This document shows, one piece after another, positions 29,301 to 39,700 of a stretch of 64,000 bases of DNA. Numbering within the stretch: position 1 is the first letter of the stretch; every line of letters begins with the position of its first letter. The notes below the pieces were generated by a model. That model made no database searches. It saw only the letters and a list, made by a program, of their open reading frames with translations, and had not been told where the DNA came from. The translations under genes and the position numbers were made by a program. Source of the DNA: Rickettsia endosymbiont of Ceutorhynchus obstrictus (GTDB taxonomy: Bacteria > Pseudomonadota > Alphaproteobacteria > Rickettsiales > Rickettsiaceae); NCBI RefSeq assembly GCF_964026565.1, contig NZ_OZ032162.1, positions 806,001 through 870,000 of the forward strand. Direction: 5' to 3'.

Positions 29301-32300
29301 GTTTTTAGGTGCGGGAACAGTAACAGGAACAATAGGAGCTACAAAAGCCCTAACGGCTTTAAAGTTTAGTGGAGCAGGGGCTATTACTATTCCGGCAGCT
29401 AATGTCGCGACTTATGAGGTAGCAAATGCAGGTGCTGTAGTTACAGCATCCAGCTTACTAACAGGCAATGTACTATTTAGTAGTGACGGTAGTTTAGTAG
29501 CAAGTAAAGGGATAACAGGTAATGTAGATTTTGCGGGTAATGATGGAGTTCTGCAATTAGCCGATGCTCAGACGATAACAGGCAATGTGGATAGCAGTAC
29601 TGCGGTAGCAGGAACATTAGAGTTTTTAGGTGCGGGAACAGTAACAGGAACAATAGGAGCTACAAAAGCCCTAACGGCTTTAAAGTTTAGTGGAGCAGGG
29701 GCTATTACTATTCCGGCAGCTAATGTCACGACTTATGAGGTAGCAAATGCAGGTGCTGTAGTTACGGCATCCAGCTTACTAACAGGCAATGTACTATTTA
29801 GTAGTGACGGTAGTTTAGTAGCAAGTAAAGGGATAACAGGTAATGTAGATTTTGCGGGTAATGATGGAGTTCTGCAATTAGCAGATGCTCAGACGATCAC
29901 AGGGAATGTGGATAGCAGTACTGCGGTAGCAGGAACATTAGAGTTTTTAGGTGCGGGAACAGTAACAGGAACAATAGGAGCTACAAAAGCCCTAACGGCT
30001 TTAAAGTTTAGTGGAGCAGGGGCTATTACTATTCCGGCAGCTAATGTCGCGACTTATGAGGTAGCAAATGCAGGTGCTGTAGTTACAGCATCCGGTTTAC
30101 TAACAGGCAATGTACTATTTAGTAGTGACGGTAGTTTAGTAGCAAGTAAAGGGATAACAGGTAATGTAGATTTTGTGGGTAATGATGGAGTTCTGCAATT
30201 AGCAGATGCTCAGACGATAACAGGCAATGTGGATAGCAGTACTGCGGTAGCAGGAACATTAGAGTTTTTAGGTGCGGGAACAGTAACAGGAACAATAGGA
30301 GCTACAAAAGCCCTAACGGCTTTAAAGTTTAGTGGAGCAGGGGCTATTACTATTCCGGCAGCGAGTGCTACAACGTATGAGGTAGCAAATGCAGGTGCTG
30401 TAGTTACAGCATCCGGTTTACTAACAGGTGATGTATTATTTAGTAGTGACGGTAGTTTAGTAGCAGATAAGGGAGTAGATGGCAGCATTACAACAGCTAC
30501 AGATAATACAGGCACTATTAAGATAGGTAGTGGTGATGTAGGAGTAATAGGGGCATCAGATAAGAAGTTAAAGCAAGTAAACTTAAATCAGGCTACAGCG
30601 GCAAGTATAGGCAAGTTGTATGCAGCTAATGTAAGCATTGGAGGGCTAGGTCCCATTACTGCAACAGATTTAATAACAGCTGCAGTTAGCTTTAGTAGCG
30701 ATGGTACTTTAATAGCAAGTAACGGAATAACGGGAGATATAGATTTTGCGGGTAATGCCGCAAGTTTGATTTTTAACGGTAATAGTGGTGATAATTGGTA
30801 CACATTAGGAGGGACAATAAGTAATGCAAGCAGTGCTTTATTAGAGGTTGACGCTAAATTACGTGTTACGGACAAAGGGATAGGAGAGATTAAGACTATT
30901 AATATAGGAGAGAACGGTATTCTTTCTATAGAGAGTAATGAAGCCAACTTATCATTGATTAGCACAGCAAATGGAAGTATTAACTTCACGGATAACAATG
31001 CCCAACTTATATTATCTGCTCCACAAGATCAGACGATAAATTTTGTAAGTAGCATAGCAGGAAGCAATAATGGCGGTGGCGAGATTTTATTAGACGGTAA
31101 TGGTTATAATCTAACAATTACCTTAAGTAATAATGCATCACTTGGTACAGATGCTCATAAGTTAGGTGCTATAGATATTAGTGGGAATGTTATTTTTGAG
31201 GCAAGTGTAGATGCTAATGTATTAAACCTAAATATAAATGATGGTGCATACTTAACAGATTATAGTGCAGCATCTGCATCAATAGATAGTATCAATATAG
31301 GAAATAGTGAGGGAGCTGGGCAATATATTTTAGATGCTAGAGACGAAGATTTCAGTATGAATGCAGATAATATCATATACAGGAATGAAGATTCAGTACT
31401 AGCACTTGTAAATACATCAGAAGATGAGGACCGCACTATAACGCTTGATACGTCTATAGTGCCAAGCCAGGATAAATACGGAGTACTCACTCTATACTCT
31501 AAAGGAGATAAGAAGCTAACAATAGATAATAACGGCGATGAGACTGTTACTATTGGAACAGCAGAGCATAGATTAAAGCAGCTTACTCTATCAAGTGATG
31601 GAGATGCGGAGTTTGATATAAGACCTGAGATACAAGTAGAGAGTATAGGATTAGACCTTAGTAAGATTGATTTGGGAGTGGTGGACGCAAATATTATCTT
31701 TCATAACAGTACACAATATAATGCTAATGGTGATATAAACGGTAGTATTGATTTTCAGGGTAATGATGGCATTATTAATGTAGCAGACAATGTTAACATC
31801 AGTGGTAGTATAAGTAGCACTGATGCTGCTAGCGGCACACTCAACTTTTTAGGAAGTAGCACTATAGGCGAGGTGGTATCAAATATATCTACAATGAAGG
31901 CAGGAGCAGGATATGTGACATTTCTTGCTTCCGGTGATTATTCTATAGAGGAGTTACAAGGGAGTGGAAGCGGCATCATTACATTTCCATCTAGTGTAAA
32001 CTTTACAGGCGGTATTAATATAACAGGAGGCGATCCACTAAATCTAAGTTTTGCCGGTAGTACTAATATTGACGGTAATATAGGATCTACCTCTAGTCCT
32101 GTAGGGGATATATCAAGTAGTAATAATATAAAGTTTAACGGTGATATTAATAGTAGCGGAGATATTAGTACATCAGGGGAAACGTTGTTTGCAGGTAATG
32201 TTACATGTAATAATATTATAGCTAATAAGACTAGTAGTAATACATTATCATTTATCACATTGACATCAGCGTTTACTGCAAGTAGTAGTAGCAATACTAT

Positions 32301-34158
32301 TAACTTTGATCAGGATAATGCTGTTACTCAGTTTCAGGGTGCAGTAAATACTACAGGAAATATAGAGGTAAACGGTAGTACATATTTTGCAGATACCGTA
32401 AATAGCCAAGGAAATGTCGTTATAAACGGCAATACTAAATTTAATAAAACATTATCAAGCAGTAATAATATAGCTATATCTAGTGGTTCAAATGTTATCT
32501 TTAACGGTGATGTAAGTGCAAGTAGTATTAATATAGATAATGCAAACATCGAGGTAGTAGATAATATATCTATGCAAGGTAATATAAGTGCTAATAATAG
32601 CACTATTATACTTGATACTAACACGCTGACATTATCCGGCACAAGTAGCTTTTCTAACCAGCTAATGATAAGTAGTAGTTATGATGAGTCTAGTTTATCG
32701 GGAGGTAATATAATACTTGAGTCAGGTAGCACCTTAGATTTATCGAATGTAAGTGAATTAACAATAAAACTCGCATTTATTAATAGTGATATAAGTAAGA
32801 TAAATGATGATACTAAATATAATATTATCCTTGCGGAGGATGGCAGTAACATAATCTTGTTAAGTGATCCTGAGAATCAGATTGTACTTGATAGTAGTGG
32901 AGAGCAGAATAAGTTTGTAAGATGGACGTTAGATGCAAGATCCCTTACTTTATATGCATCTGATGATTCGAATAATGTAATAGATAATGATTATGTTTTT
33001 GACTCTGAGCAAGATAATATATTTATGCAAGAACTAAAGAATGCATTACCGGGTAGTCTAGCACAGGAGTTTAAGAATAATATAGGTTTGCTCAGTAAGG
33101 AGCAAGTAGAGGAGATGTTATCTAAAATACTGGATCATCCAAAAGAGAGAAATAGTGAGATCATATGCGTAGCATTACAACAAACACTTACGGATACCCA
33201 TAAAGTTGCAATGAATGCAATACATAATAGGTTATTAAATACTAGTCCTACAGTTGTTGCAGCAGGTGATGATGATATAAACAAGTACGGAGTATGGGCA
33301 AGATCATCAATAAATCATAGTAAGGATAAAGTAAGCGGTAGCAAATCGGAATATTTCAGTAGCTATAAGACAAGAGGACATAGTAATACTATAGGATTCG
33401 ATGGTTTAATATCCGATAATCTCTTATTAGGGATTGCATATACTAATGCATATACGAACATAAGACCGCAGGATCAAAATATAGGTAATGTAGATAAAGT
33501 AAGAACCAATATGTTCTCACTTTATAGTGCATATAATATACCGAATTATGATTGGTATGTAGATGGTACTATATCTTATGCTGAGAGTTCTATCAGAAGC
33601 GGGAAGATACGTCATTTAGCTGTAGCGAGAAACATACTTGGCAGCGAGGTAGCATCTAGTAAGTATAAGTCGTATTTATATAGTGGGAGTGTATCACTTG
33701 GATATAATTATAATCTAAACAATAACATTTACGTTACGCCAAGCTTAGGTGCGATAGGTTCATTAATTAGAGATAAGGGTTACGCAGAAAGCGGCACTAG
33801 TTTCCAGAATTTAACCGTACACAAGAAGAATTATAATAAGCTAAGCGGCGTTGCCGGACTTAGAACATATCAGGATATCTATTTAGCGAGTGTAGATAAT
33901 GTAATAATAACACCGGAAGTTTATGGATTTATTAATTATGCCGTAAAGAACAAAACCCCGGCAATAGATGCAAGACTGCCTGGGATAGATGAGCCACTAC
34001 CTACAATTAACTATAGAAGTAATAGGGTAGATTATAATTTAGGTTTAGGTATTACGGTTAAACATAAAATGATGGAATACGGTATTAATTATGATGCGAA
34101 TCTAGCTAAAAAATATCAAGGACATTCAGGTAGCCTTAAAGTAAGAGTTAACTTATAA
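26314..34158 (+). CDS. Giant Sca-family autotransporter with nine tandem repeats
   Basis: ATG 26314 gives 2,614 residues; the frame opens at 26275 but only ATG 26314 directly precedes a signal peptide (YLYNIIFFCLILMPRSVAAG). The passenger is Gly/Asn/Thr/Ser-rich with rOmpA/rOmpB-like phrases such as VLFSSDGSLVASKGITGNVD. Nine 107-residue tandem repeats lie at about residues 425-1385. A helical linker (about 2240-2310) leads to a beta-barrel of about 290 residues starting YGVWARSSINHSKD and ending GSLKVRVNL. The final residue is Leu rather than the usual Phe. Secretion to the cell surface and a role in adhesion or surface-layer variation are inferred from the Sca family. A deleted IS6 element ends 17 bp upstream. 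Confidence 0.9.
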   Translation: MIKYLYNIIFFCLILMPRSVAAGISTMISYATISDDFSQGWQNGFNDGDTVEVDTAGVSPLILAAATVNVQAIRLNQSLPFLGNDSMNGTKSNVINIGSIYGVGNSVQIIYAGGSMSDAGQVWTLNGNAGEDDNPIQNNYSGIQLIHFIGKSTFNLEAPITLDSEFQIASEELNVTMNINDDITIVHPSITSIGSNGIFNIAAGKALTLSGSDMNLTSPFNFSDSGILTLSGDNTIFNPSLVSNVNNAVLNINNDVQTNMPSVLTINTINIANGKSFTIDAVNGDIDLLDNNASINFGDSGAVLVLTNSGTSDRIFTAYNTLAGNVLFSSDGSLVADNGIAGKVTTATTNTGTLTVVAGNVTGAIGTNGGNILKQVLFNGVSNITSVDATTLTINNAGADITATGVITAAVNYAAVGTLTADNGITGNVDFAGNDGVLQLADAQTITGNVDSTNASAGTLEFLGTGTVTGTIGATNALTALKFSGAGAITIPAANVTTYEVANADAVVTASSLLTGNVLFSSDGSLVASKGITGNVDFAGNDGVLQLADAQTITGNVDSSTAVAGTLEFLGTGTVTGTIGATNALTALKFSGAGAITIPAANVTTYEVANADAVVTASSLLTGNVLFSSDGSLVASKGITGNVDFAGNDGVLQLADAQTITGNVDSSTAVAGTLEFLVAGTVTGTIGATKALTALKFSGAGAITIPAANVATYEVANAGAVVTASSLLTGNVLFSSDGSLVASKGITGNVDFAGNDGVLQLADAQTITGNVDSSTAVAGTLEFLGAGTVTGTIGATKALTALKFSGAGAITIPAANVATYEVANAGAVVTASSLLTGNVLFSSDGSLVASKGITGNVDFAGNDGVLQLADAQTITGNVDSSTAVAGTLEFLGAGTVTGTIGATKALTALKFSGAGAITIPAANVATYEVANAGAVVTASSLLTGNVLFSSDGSLVASKGITGNVDFAGNDGVLQLADAQTITGNVDSSTAVAGTLEFLGAGTVTGTIGATKALTALKFSGAGAITIPAANVATYEVANAGAVVTASSLLTGNVLFSSDGSLVASKGITGNVDFAGNDGVLQLADAQTITGNVDSSTAVAGTLEFLGAGTVTGTIGATKALTALKFSGAGAITIPAANVTTYEVANAGAVVTASSLLTGNVLFSSDGSLVASKGITGNVDFAGNDGVLQLADAQTITGNVDSSTAVAGTLEFLGAGTVTGTIGATKALTALKFSGAGAITIPAANVATYEVANAGAVVTASGLLTGNVLFSSDGSLVASKGITGNVDFVGNDGVLQLADAQTITGNVDSSTAVAGTLEFLGAGTVTGTIGATKALTALKFSGAGAITIPAASATTYEVANAGAVVTASGLLTGDVLFSSDGSLVADKGVDGSITTATDNTGTIKIGSGDVGVIGASDKKLKQVNLNQATAASIGKLYAANVSIGGLGPITATDLITAAVSFSSDGTLIASNGITGDIDFAGNAASLIFNGNSGDNWYTLGGTISNASSALLEVDAKLRVTDKGIGEIKTINIGENGILSIESNEANLSLISTANGSINFTDNNAQLILSAPQDQTINFVSSIAGSNNGGGEILLDGNGYNLTITLSNNASLGTDAHKLGAIDISGNVIFEASVDANVLNLNINDGAYLTDYSAASASIDSINIGNSEGAGQYILDARDEDFSMNADNIIYRNEDSVLALVNTSEDEDRTITLDTSIVPSQDKYGVLTLYSKGDKKLTIDNNGDETVTIGTAEHRLKQLTLSSDGDAEFDIRPEIQVESIGLDLSKIDLGVVDANIIFHNSTQYNANGDINGSIDFQGNDGIINVADNVNISGSISSTDAASGTLNFLGSSTIGEVVSNISTMKAGAGYVTFLASGDYSIEELQGSGSGIITFPSSVNFTGGINITGGDPLNLSFAGSTNIDGNIGSTSSPVGDISSSNNIKFNGDINSSGDISTSGETLFAGNVTCNNIIANKTSSNTLSFITLTSAFTASSSSNTINFDQDNAVTQFQGAVNTTGNIEVNGSTYFADTVNSQGNVVINGNTKFNKTLSSSNNIAISSGSNVIFNGDVSASSINIDNANIEVVDNISMQGNISANNSTIILDTNTLTLSGTSSFSNQLMISSSYDESSLSGGNIILESGSTLDLSNVSELTIKLAFINSDISKINDDTKYNIILAEDGSNIILLSDPENQIVLDSSGEQNKFVRWTLDARSLTLYASDDSNNVIDNDYVFDSEQDNIFMQELKNALPGSLAQEFKNNIGLLSKEQVEEMLSKILDHPKERNSEIICVALQQTLTDTHKVAMNAIHNRLLNTSPTVVAAGDDDINKYGVWARSSINHSKDKVSGSKSEYFSSYKTRGHSNTIGFDGLISDNLLLGIAYTNAYTNIRPQDQNIGNVDKVRTNMFSLYSAYNIPNYDWYVDGTISYAESSIRSGKIRHLAVARNILGSEVASSKYKSYLYSGSVSLGYNYNLNNNIYVTPSLGAIGSLIRDKGYAESGTSFQNLTVHKKNYNKLSGVAGLRTYQDIYLASVDNVIITPEVYGFINYAVKNKTPAIDARLPGIDEPLPTINYRSNRVDYNLGLGITVKHKMMEYGINYDANLAKKYQGHSGSLKVRVNL
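27584..30472 (+). repeat. Nine tandem 321-bp repeats in the autotransporter
   Basis: The phrase gattttgcgggtaatgatgg recurs exactly every 321 bp, at 27601, 27922, 28243, 28564, 28885, 29206, 29527, 29848 and (one change) 30169. Units 1-2 share variants (ATNAL, NADAVV) that differ from units 3-9 (ATKAL, NAGAVV). The last unit diverges. High DNA identity points to recent unequal recombination or homogenisation. Confidence 0.95.
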
Positions 34159-34189
34159 ATTAAAAACAAAGATACAAGCGTGTAAGAGT

Positions 34190-34440
34190 CTTGTCGAAAT
34201 ATTCGCACTAACGGAGGCTTTATGTATCTAGCAGCTATTATAGATTGGCATAGCAAAGCCATATTAAGCTATAAACTGTCCAATAGCATGGACGGGACAT
34301 TGGTAACTGATGTATTGAAGGAAGCATTAAGAAGTATCAAGCTCCACAGATATTTAATAGTGATCAAGGTAGTCAATATACCAGTAATGATCATATACGG
34401 ATTCTCAAAGATCATAATATTCAGATATCAATGAACTCGA
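34190..34440 (+). pseudogene. IS3/rve-type transposase fragment
   Basis: Hand reading gives GGFMYLAAIIDWHSKAILSY, typical of the OrfB integrase core with the first catalytic Asp. A frameshift near 34350 follows, and the other frame reads FNSDQGSQYTSND with the second Asp. The Glu region is missing. 34441-34709 holds no gene; a strong AAGGAGG site at 34531 precedes only an 11-codon frame. Confidence 0.8.
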
Positions 34441-34709
34441 TAGTATACAATATCATACACAAAAATTTAACGTTGTTATATCTGGAATTTAAATTTAAGT
34501 AAATATTCCAATATTATAAAACATTAACAAAAAGGAGGCTTATTTATGCAAACTTATCCACCCTCTTACCGGCAAACTTAACTGTCACCCCACGGCAATC
34601 ATATCTGTCATTTCATAGTTCTATGAACGTTCTCAAGGGAGATTTTAATGGTCTTGCCAAAATGTACACAATCAATTCAACAGAGCCTTTTTATAATTTA
34701 AAAAACAAG

Positions 34710-36569
34710 TTAATCAACTTGATATTGTAGTGCTACCTCTTTACCACAAAAAGCCATAGATATTTTGATAATTTTTTGAATATGACTATGTTCTTTTATT
34801 TTTGTATCATATTGTAGGTTATTAATTTGAGCAAGCCCTGATTTTGCGACTAGTTCTAGGTCTTCCTCTTTTTTTGCTATTTTATATTCTATAATAATTG
34901 CATTATTATTTTGACCAATCTTAGGAATTAATACTATATCTGCTCTACCTTTACCTGTTTCTTTTTCACTATCTATTATGTGACTAACTGCTAGCATATT
35001 CATTAAGCCTAACATAAATCCACTATAAAATAACTCTGCTTTTGCCTCACCAGTTTGATAAAAGCTGGTACTATTCTGTAACAATCTTTGTAGCTCTTCT
35101 TTAAATTCTTCTATTTGACCATCCGCCAGTAAAGCAATAAAAGAATAATATTTAGAACTATCAATTTTTAACTTATTAGTTACCCACTGTAATACCCTTG
35201 TTTTATATATATGCCTTACTTCCTTATTAGGAACAGATAATTCATATATATTTTCTTCTAATTCCTTAGCAGCTGGATTTAAATACCCACTAAATAATAA
35301 TAAACTAAATAAACCTATAGGTTTATTTATATCAGCAAAACTTATTTGTTTAGTAATAGGTGATACTATATTACCGCCGGCAGCTAGCTGTTGTAGGTCT
35401 TTCTGCATTTCATCAGATAATAATACTTTATCTATAAGTGCAGTTCCGCCACTATCTAACCAATAATAATCCAATACCCCTTCACTAGAAAGGCATAACA
35501 TTATTGACCAAGGATTATAGATTGTTTCCCCACCAAAATTATAACCGTTATACCAATCCTTAATCTGCTCAACAGTAGTTTTTGTTGGTACTTTTATTAA
35601 TAATTCATCAACTTCCTCTTGTGTAAAACCGTAAAATTTAGAAAATTGCTTATCAAGTAATGTATATTCACGAACATTATTTAAATCTGAAAATAAATTA
35701 GCTTTAGCAATGCGTAGTATTCCTGTTATTACTCCTTTCTCTAGATAGGGATTACTCTTTAGGCTACTACCCAGCATTCCTCGGAATAATTCTAACACTT
35801 TTTCAAATTCTTCTGATTCACTACCTAATTTTATATATGCACTATTTATTGGTGTATCATATTCATCAATCAGAATGTATACTTTTTGGTTAAAATGCTT
35901 AAAAAGCAACTCACTTAAAAAACGTAAACTAATTTTTAAATCGGCTGCATCAACCTTGCCTACAAAATATCTCTCTAATCGGCTTTTTTGTCCTTCATCT
36001 AATAAATTCGTATTATTTGTAAGGTAATAATCTTTCAAGTAACGATGATTATTAAATAGAGTCATTATTTGATATATTACCCCTTCTTCAAATTCCCTAT
36101 AGCTACTACCTTTAACATCTTTTAAATTCAGTAAAACTACTGGAAATTGTCCTTGATAGTCAGTTATAATATCCTCATACTCTGCTATTTTAAGCTTTTG
36201 AAGTATTTTTTTTCTACCGCTTGCAAACGCTAAATCAATTTCTCCGCCAATAAAAAGCTTATGATTTACCTTATTTCCTTCAGATAACACAGTACCTTTT
36301 TCATCTATTTCAATTTCAAAGAATTTCTGAAGCATATTCATATTTAAGCTTTTACCCCAGCGTCTTGGTCTAGTAATCAAAACTACCTTACTACTATCTT
36401 CCAATAACTCCTTAATCATTAAGCTCTTATCTACAAATACATCACTATTAATTACTAAATCATAGAATTCATCTGTTCCTACAATCATCCTTGGTAATTT
36501 ATTACCTTGCATAAATCTAATCTTTTTACTATTGAAGTTATATAAGCGGGGTATAACATTATTATACAA
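34710..36569 (-). CDS. AAA-ATPase-like / PD-(D/E)XK nuclease-like protein (DUF1703 type)
   Basis: 619 residues. The start at 36569 or the Met at residue 20 is possible. The N-terminal AAA-ATPase_like domain has NSDVFVDKSLMIKELL, Walker A-like ITRPRRWGKSLNM (about 65-77) and Walker B-like YILIDEYDTPIN. The C-terminal PD-(D/E)XK-like domain has GRADIVLIPK and AIIIEYKIAKK (Asp, then Glu-x-Lys) near 555-580. This family is common in intracellular and anaerobic bacteria, often in many mobile copies; its substrate is unknown. It lies 151 bp downstream of, and in the same direction as, the giant toxin-like gene. Confidence 0.87.
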   Translation of the reverse strand: MYNNVIPRLYNFNSKKIRFMQGNKLPRMIVGTDEFYDLVINSDVFVDKSLMIKELLEDSSKVVLITRPRRWGKSLNMNMLQKFFEIEIDEKGTVLSEGNKVNHKLFIGGEIDLAFASGRKKILQKLKIAEYEDIITDYQGQFPVVLLNLKDVKGSSYREFEEGVIYQIMTLFNNHRYLKDYYLTNNTNLLDEGQKSRLERYFVGKVDAADLKISLRFLSELLFKHFNQKVYILIDEYDTPINSAYIKLGSESEEFEKVLELFRGMLGSSLKSNPYLEKGVITGILRIAKANLFSDLNNVREYTLLDKQFSKFYGFTQEEVDELLIKVPTKTTVEQIKDWYNGYNFGGETIYNPWSIMLCLSSEGVLDYYWLDSGGTALIDKVLLSDEMQKDLQQLAAGGNIVSPITKQISFADINKPIGLFSLLLFSGYLNPAAKELEENIYELSVPNKEVRHIYKTRVLQWVTNKLKIDSSKYYSFIALLADGQIEEFKEELQRLLQNSTSFYQTGEAKAELFYSGFMLGLMNMLAVSHIIDSEKETGKGRADIVLIPKIGQNNNAIIIEYKIAKKEEDLELVAKSGLAQINNLQYDTKIKEHSHIQKIIKISMAFCGKEVALQYQVD

Positions 36570-36720
36570 CTTTAACTTAATTTAAGCAAATTACTGTTTA
36601 AAAACATGTTTTATTTCTGAGTATAATGGTACCCAAAAACTATATAGAATCTCCTTTTTTATTTTTAGAAAATTCTACTCTTTTTGTCGATTGTTTCTGG
36701 GGAGGATTACCGATACTAAT

Positions 36721-39700
36721 CTACCCTAATAACCCCACATCTTCTGTATTATTATTAATATAACTTATATTACTCGGTAATTGAGCTTTAAAAATATATG
36801 CACTATATGCAAGGCTTTGGGCATATTCATCATCTATATTATTCTTAATAACAACACCGTTATTGTTATATTTCACTCCATTCTTCTTACGCACCAACAA
36901 ATCTAGTAACAATAGATTACCTTGCATATCTAATAAATCATAATTTACTACATCTCCTATAGATGCCTCATTACCTATAAATCTATTTGATATCTTGGCT
37001 GAACTATATAACGTTACACCTTCGTATTTTTTGTATTGTCCTTCCTCATTTCGATATTGTTCCTCCGGTATTTTAACCTTCTGCTGTAATTTTCTTAAAG
37101 TGCTTTTTGCTTTTACCTTATTATCTTCCGGTTGATTATTACTTTGTTCTGACTTATTTGTTATATCTATTATCTGTTCATCTGCCCTACTTTCATCCTT
37201 GTTAAACCAATGCTTTATTTGCTCAACAGGATTTAAATAATACAATATTGTCCCGATACCGCCGCCAACCCATTTAACTGCGTTATAGACCGTTGGCATG
37301 GGTTTACTGCTTGCTGCTCCGCTTGCAGAATATAAATTTTGGCTATCATTTTCCCTACTAAAATCAGCCTTATCTACATCACGGCGCCCCCTATTATGAG
37401 CCTCCCCATGATGATGACGATGTTTATGATAATTCTCCTCCTGCACTGAATCAACTACATCTGTATTTATATTAGCTATCTCACTATCTAATTTATTATT
37501 TAATTTTATTCTATCTATAAGCTTATTTAAGATATGACCATAATCCTTATCTAATACATGAATCCTTATTGGTTCTATACCTGAATCAAATTCCAATACT
37601 GATATTATATATTTATTATCCTTATACCAATTCTTTATTACTAACTGATTATTATATCTATTATCCGTTAATATTAGATCATCTTTATGAAATATTACTT
37701 CTAAACTTTCAGGAGTGGTATTCTGAAGTATCACTCTTCCTATTTTTTCTTGATTTGGCTCAATAGATACTAACTGACTATTAATATTTCGTTGATTATG
37801 TGTTATCTCCTGAGACTTCTCCGCAAAATTTACCGTATATTCTTGTATTATACTATCATACTCATTTTGATAGCTAATAGTTGATAATTCAACATTATTT
37901 AGATCAACACGATTATAATCTCCATTATTATATGAATATAATTTTATACCTGACCATTGTTGTTTTTGTAAGTAATAATCCTTTAAAATTATACTTAAAC
38001 TATTTAAACCATGCACCTCCTTCTCTACTAATAACAAATTATTGTCTTGCCTGTAAAACATTATATTACTTATCTCAATATCTATTACTACTTGTTCATA
38101 ACTATTAGCTGATAGCATATAAATATTTTTAACTAAACTTGCATGATAAAACGGTACTAGCACTACATCCTGCCCTAACATAAAAAATGGTATAAAGCTA
38201 TTGCCGTCTTTATCCATTAAAGCTATATGTTGATATGTATGATCTAAAAAATAATTATCTATTATTATCTCTTTTGGTGTATTTTGATGTGCATTATCTT
38301 CTGTACTATTAAATAATAAATGCAAATCATCGGTATTTTTTATCAATAACATATTAAATATATTATTTACGCATAATATATTTAATATATCTAACTTCAA
38401 ATCTTGTGCTTTATTATTAATGTTTAATCTATAAAAAGAATCATTATTAACAATATATATATCATTACCCTCACTACCTTCCATGAATACAACATCTTTG
38501 TCACTAATAATTACGTCGCTTCCTGATGAACCAAATTTAAGAAAATTATTATATTGATTATTTTTTACTGTACCGAATACAGCATAATTTTTGTCACTAT
38601 AGGAAATATTCCTATAGTGGTTTACTACTTTTTGTGTGGTGTAAAATCTACACTCTGCGTATAATGCAAAATGCCCCATAATTTGGCCGTTAGTATATGT
38701 TGTGTATTGATAGACAATATTGCTACCGTATTTATCTATTAAAACATAATTTGTATCGTTATCTTTATTTAGATAATTTTCTAACCGCAGTAAATACGTA
38801 CCATTTCCATTTAATGGAATAAAAAATGATAAAATATTATCAACTACAGAATAATTAATTTGATTACAATCCTTTAATAAGGATATTTCAGGAAAATTTA
38901 TTGTTCCTCTTCCAACTATATCTATATCTGAAATAGGATATATTGCTGAATAATTCTGTGATATAATATAAAAAGTATAATTACCGTTACTACCTCGCAC
39001 TACGGTATTAGGTGAGACTATTACTTTATTACAATTCCGTATCTGATCTTGATCGGAGTAGTCTCCTCCACCGCCGCTATCTATAATAATATTATTATGA
39101 CCTACTATATTATCTTGGATTATATTGCCATCTTCTTGATGAGATAAGTACTTGCATACTATCTTATCTCCTTTATATTTTCTACCGATATAGCGAATCT
39201 CTACATCTTGTGTCCTACTATCTACTTGCGACATAATTTTATTATCGATAGTAATACTCATATTCATTGTTAATGGATATATATGAGTATATTCCATACT
39301 AATATGTTGATTCTGCAAGTGGCTCACATCAATTATGTTAGTACTATTACCACCTAAATAAATCTTACCATGATACTTATCAGCTAATATAACAAATCTA
39401 TTGTCAAGGGCTGTACTTCCCCATATTACCGGATCCCCCTCAAAAATTTGAAAGATATTATTTAGTGCATTACTTCCAATTATTGTACCTGAATTAACAT
39501 TTTTTAAGTCATATATAATATATTTATCTTTAACCTGTGAGTATTGCCTTTGATTACGTACCATAACTACCGCATTATCACACTCATAAATAGCATCTGA
39601 CCTTGATGATGTGATACCCTTCTCATAAATCGCATCAGTAATTTGAGGCAAACAGATCATTGTAGCATTTACGACAGGATCAGGTAGGACACGAGAAAGA

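Noticed and set aside
27584..30472. Regularly spaced direct repeats that might suggest a CRISPR-like array
   Set aside because: The period is 321 bp, the whole unit is repeated without unique spacers, and it lies in frame inside an autotransporter passenger.
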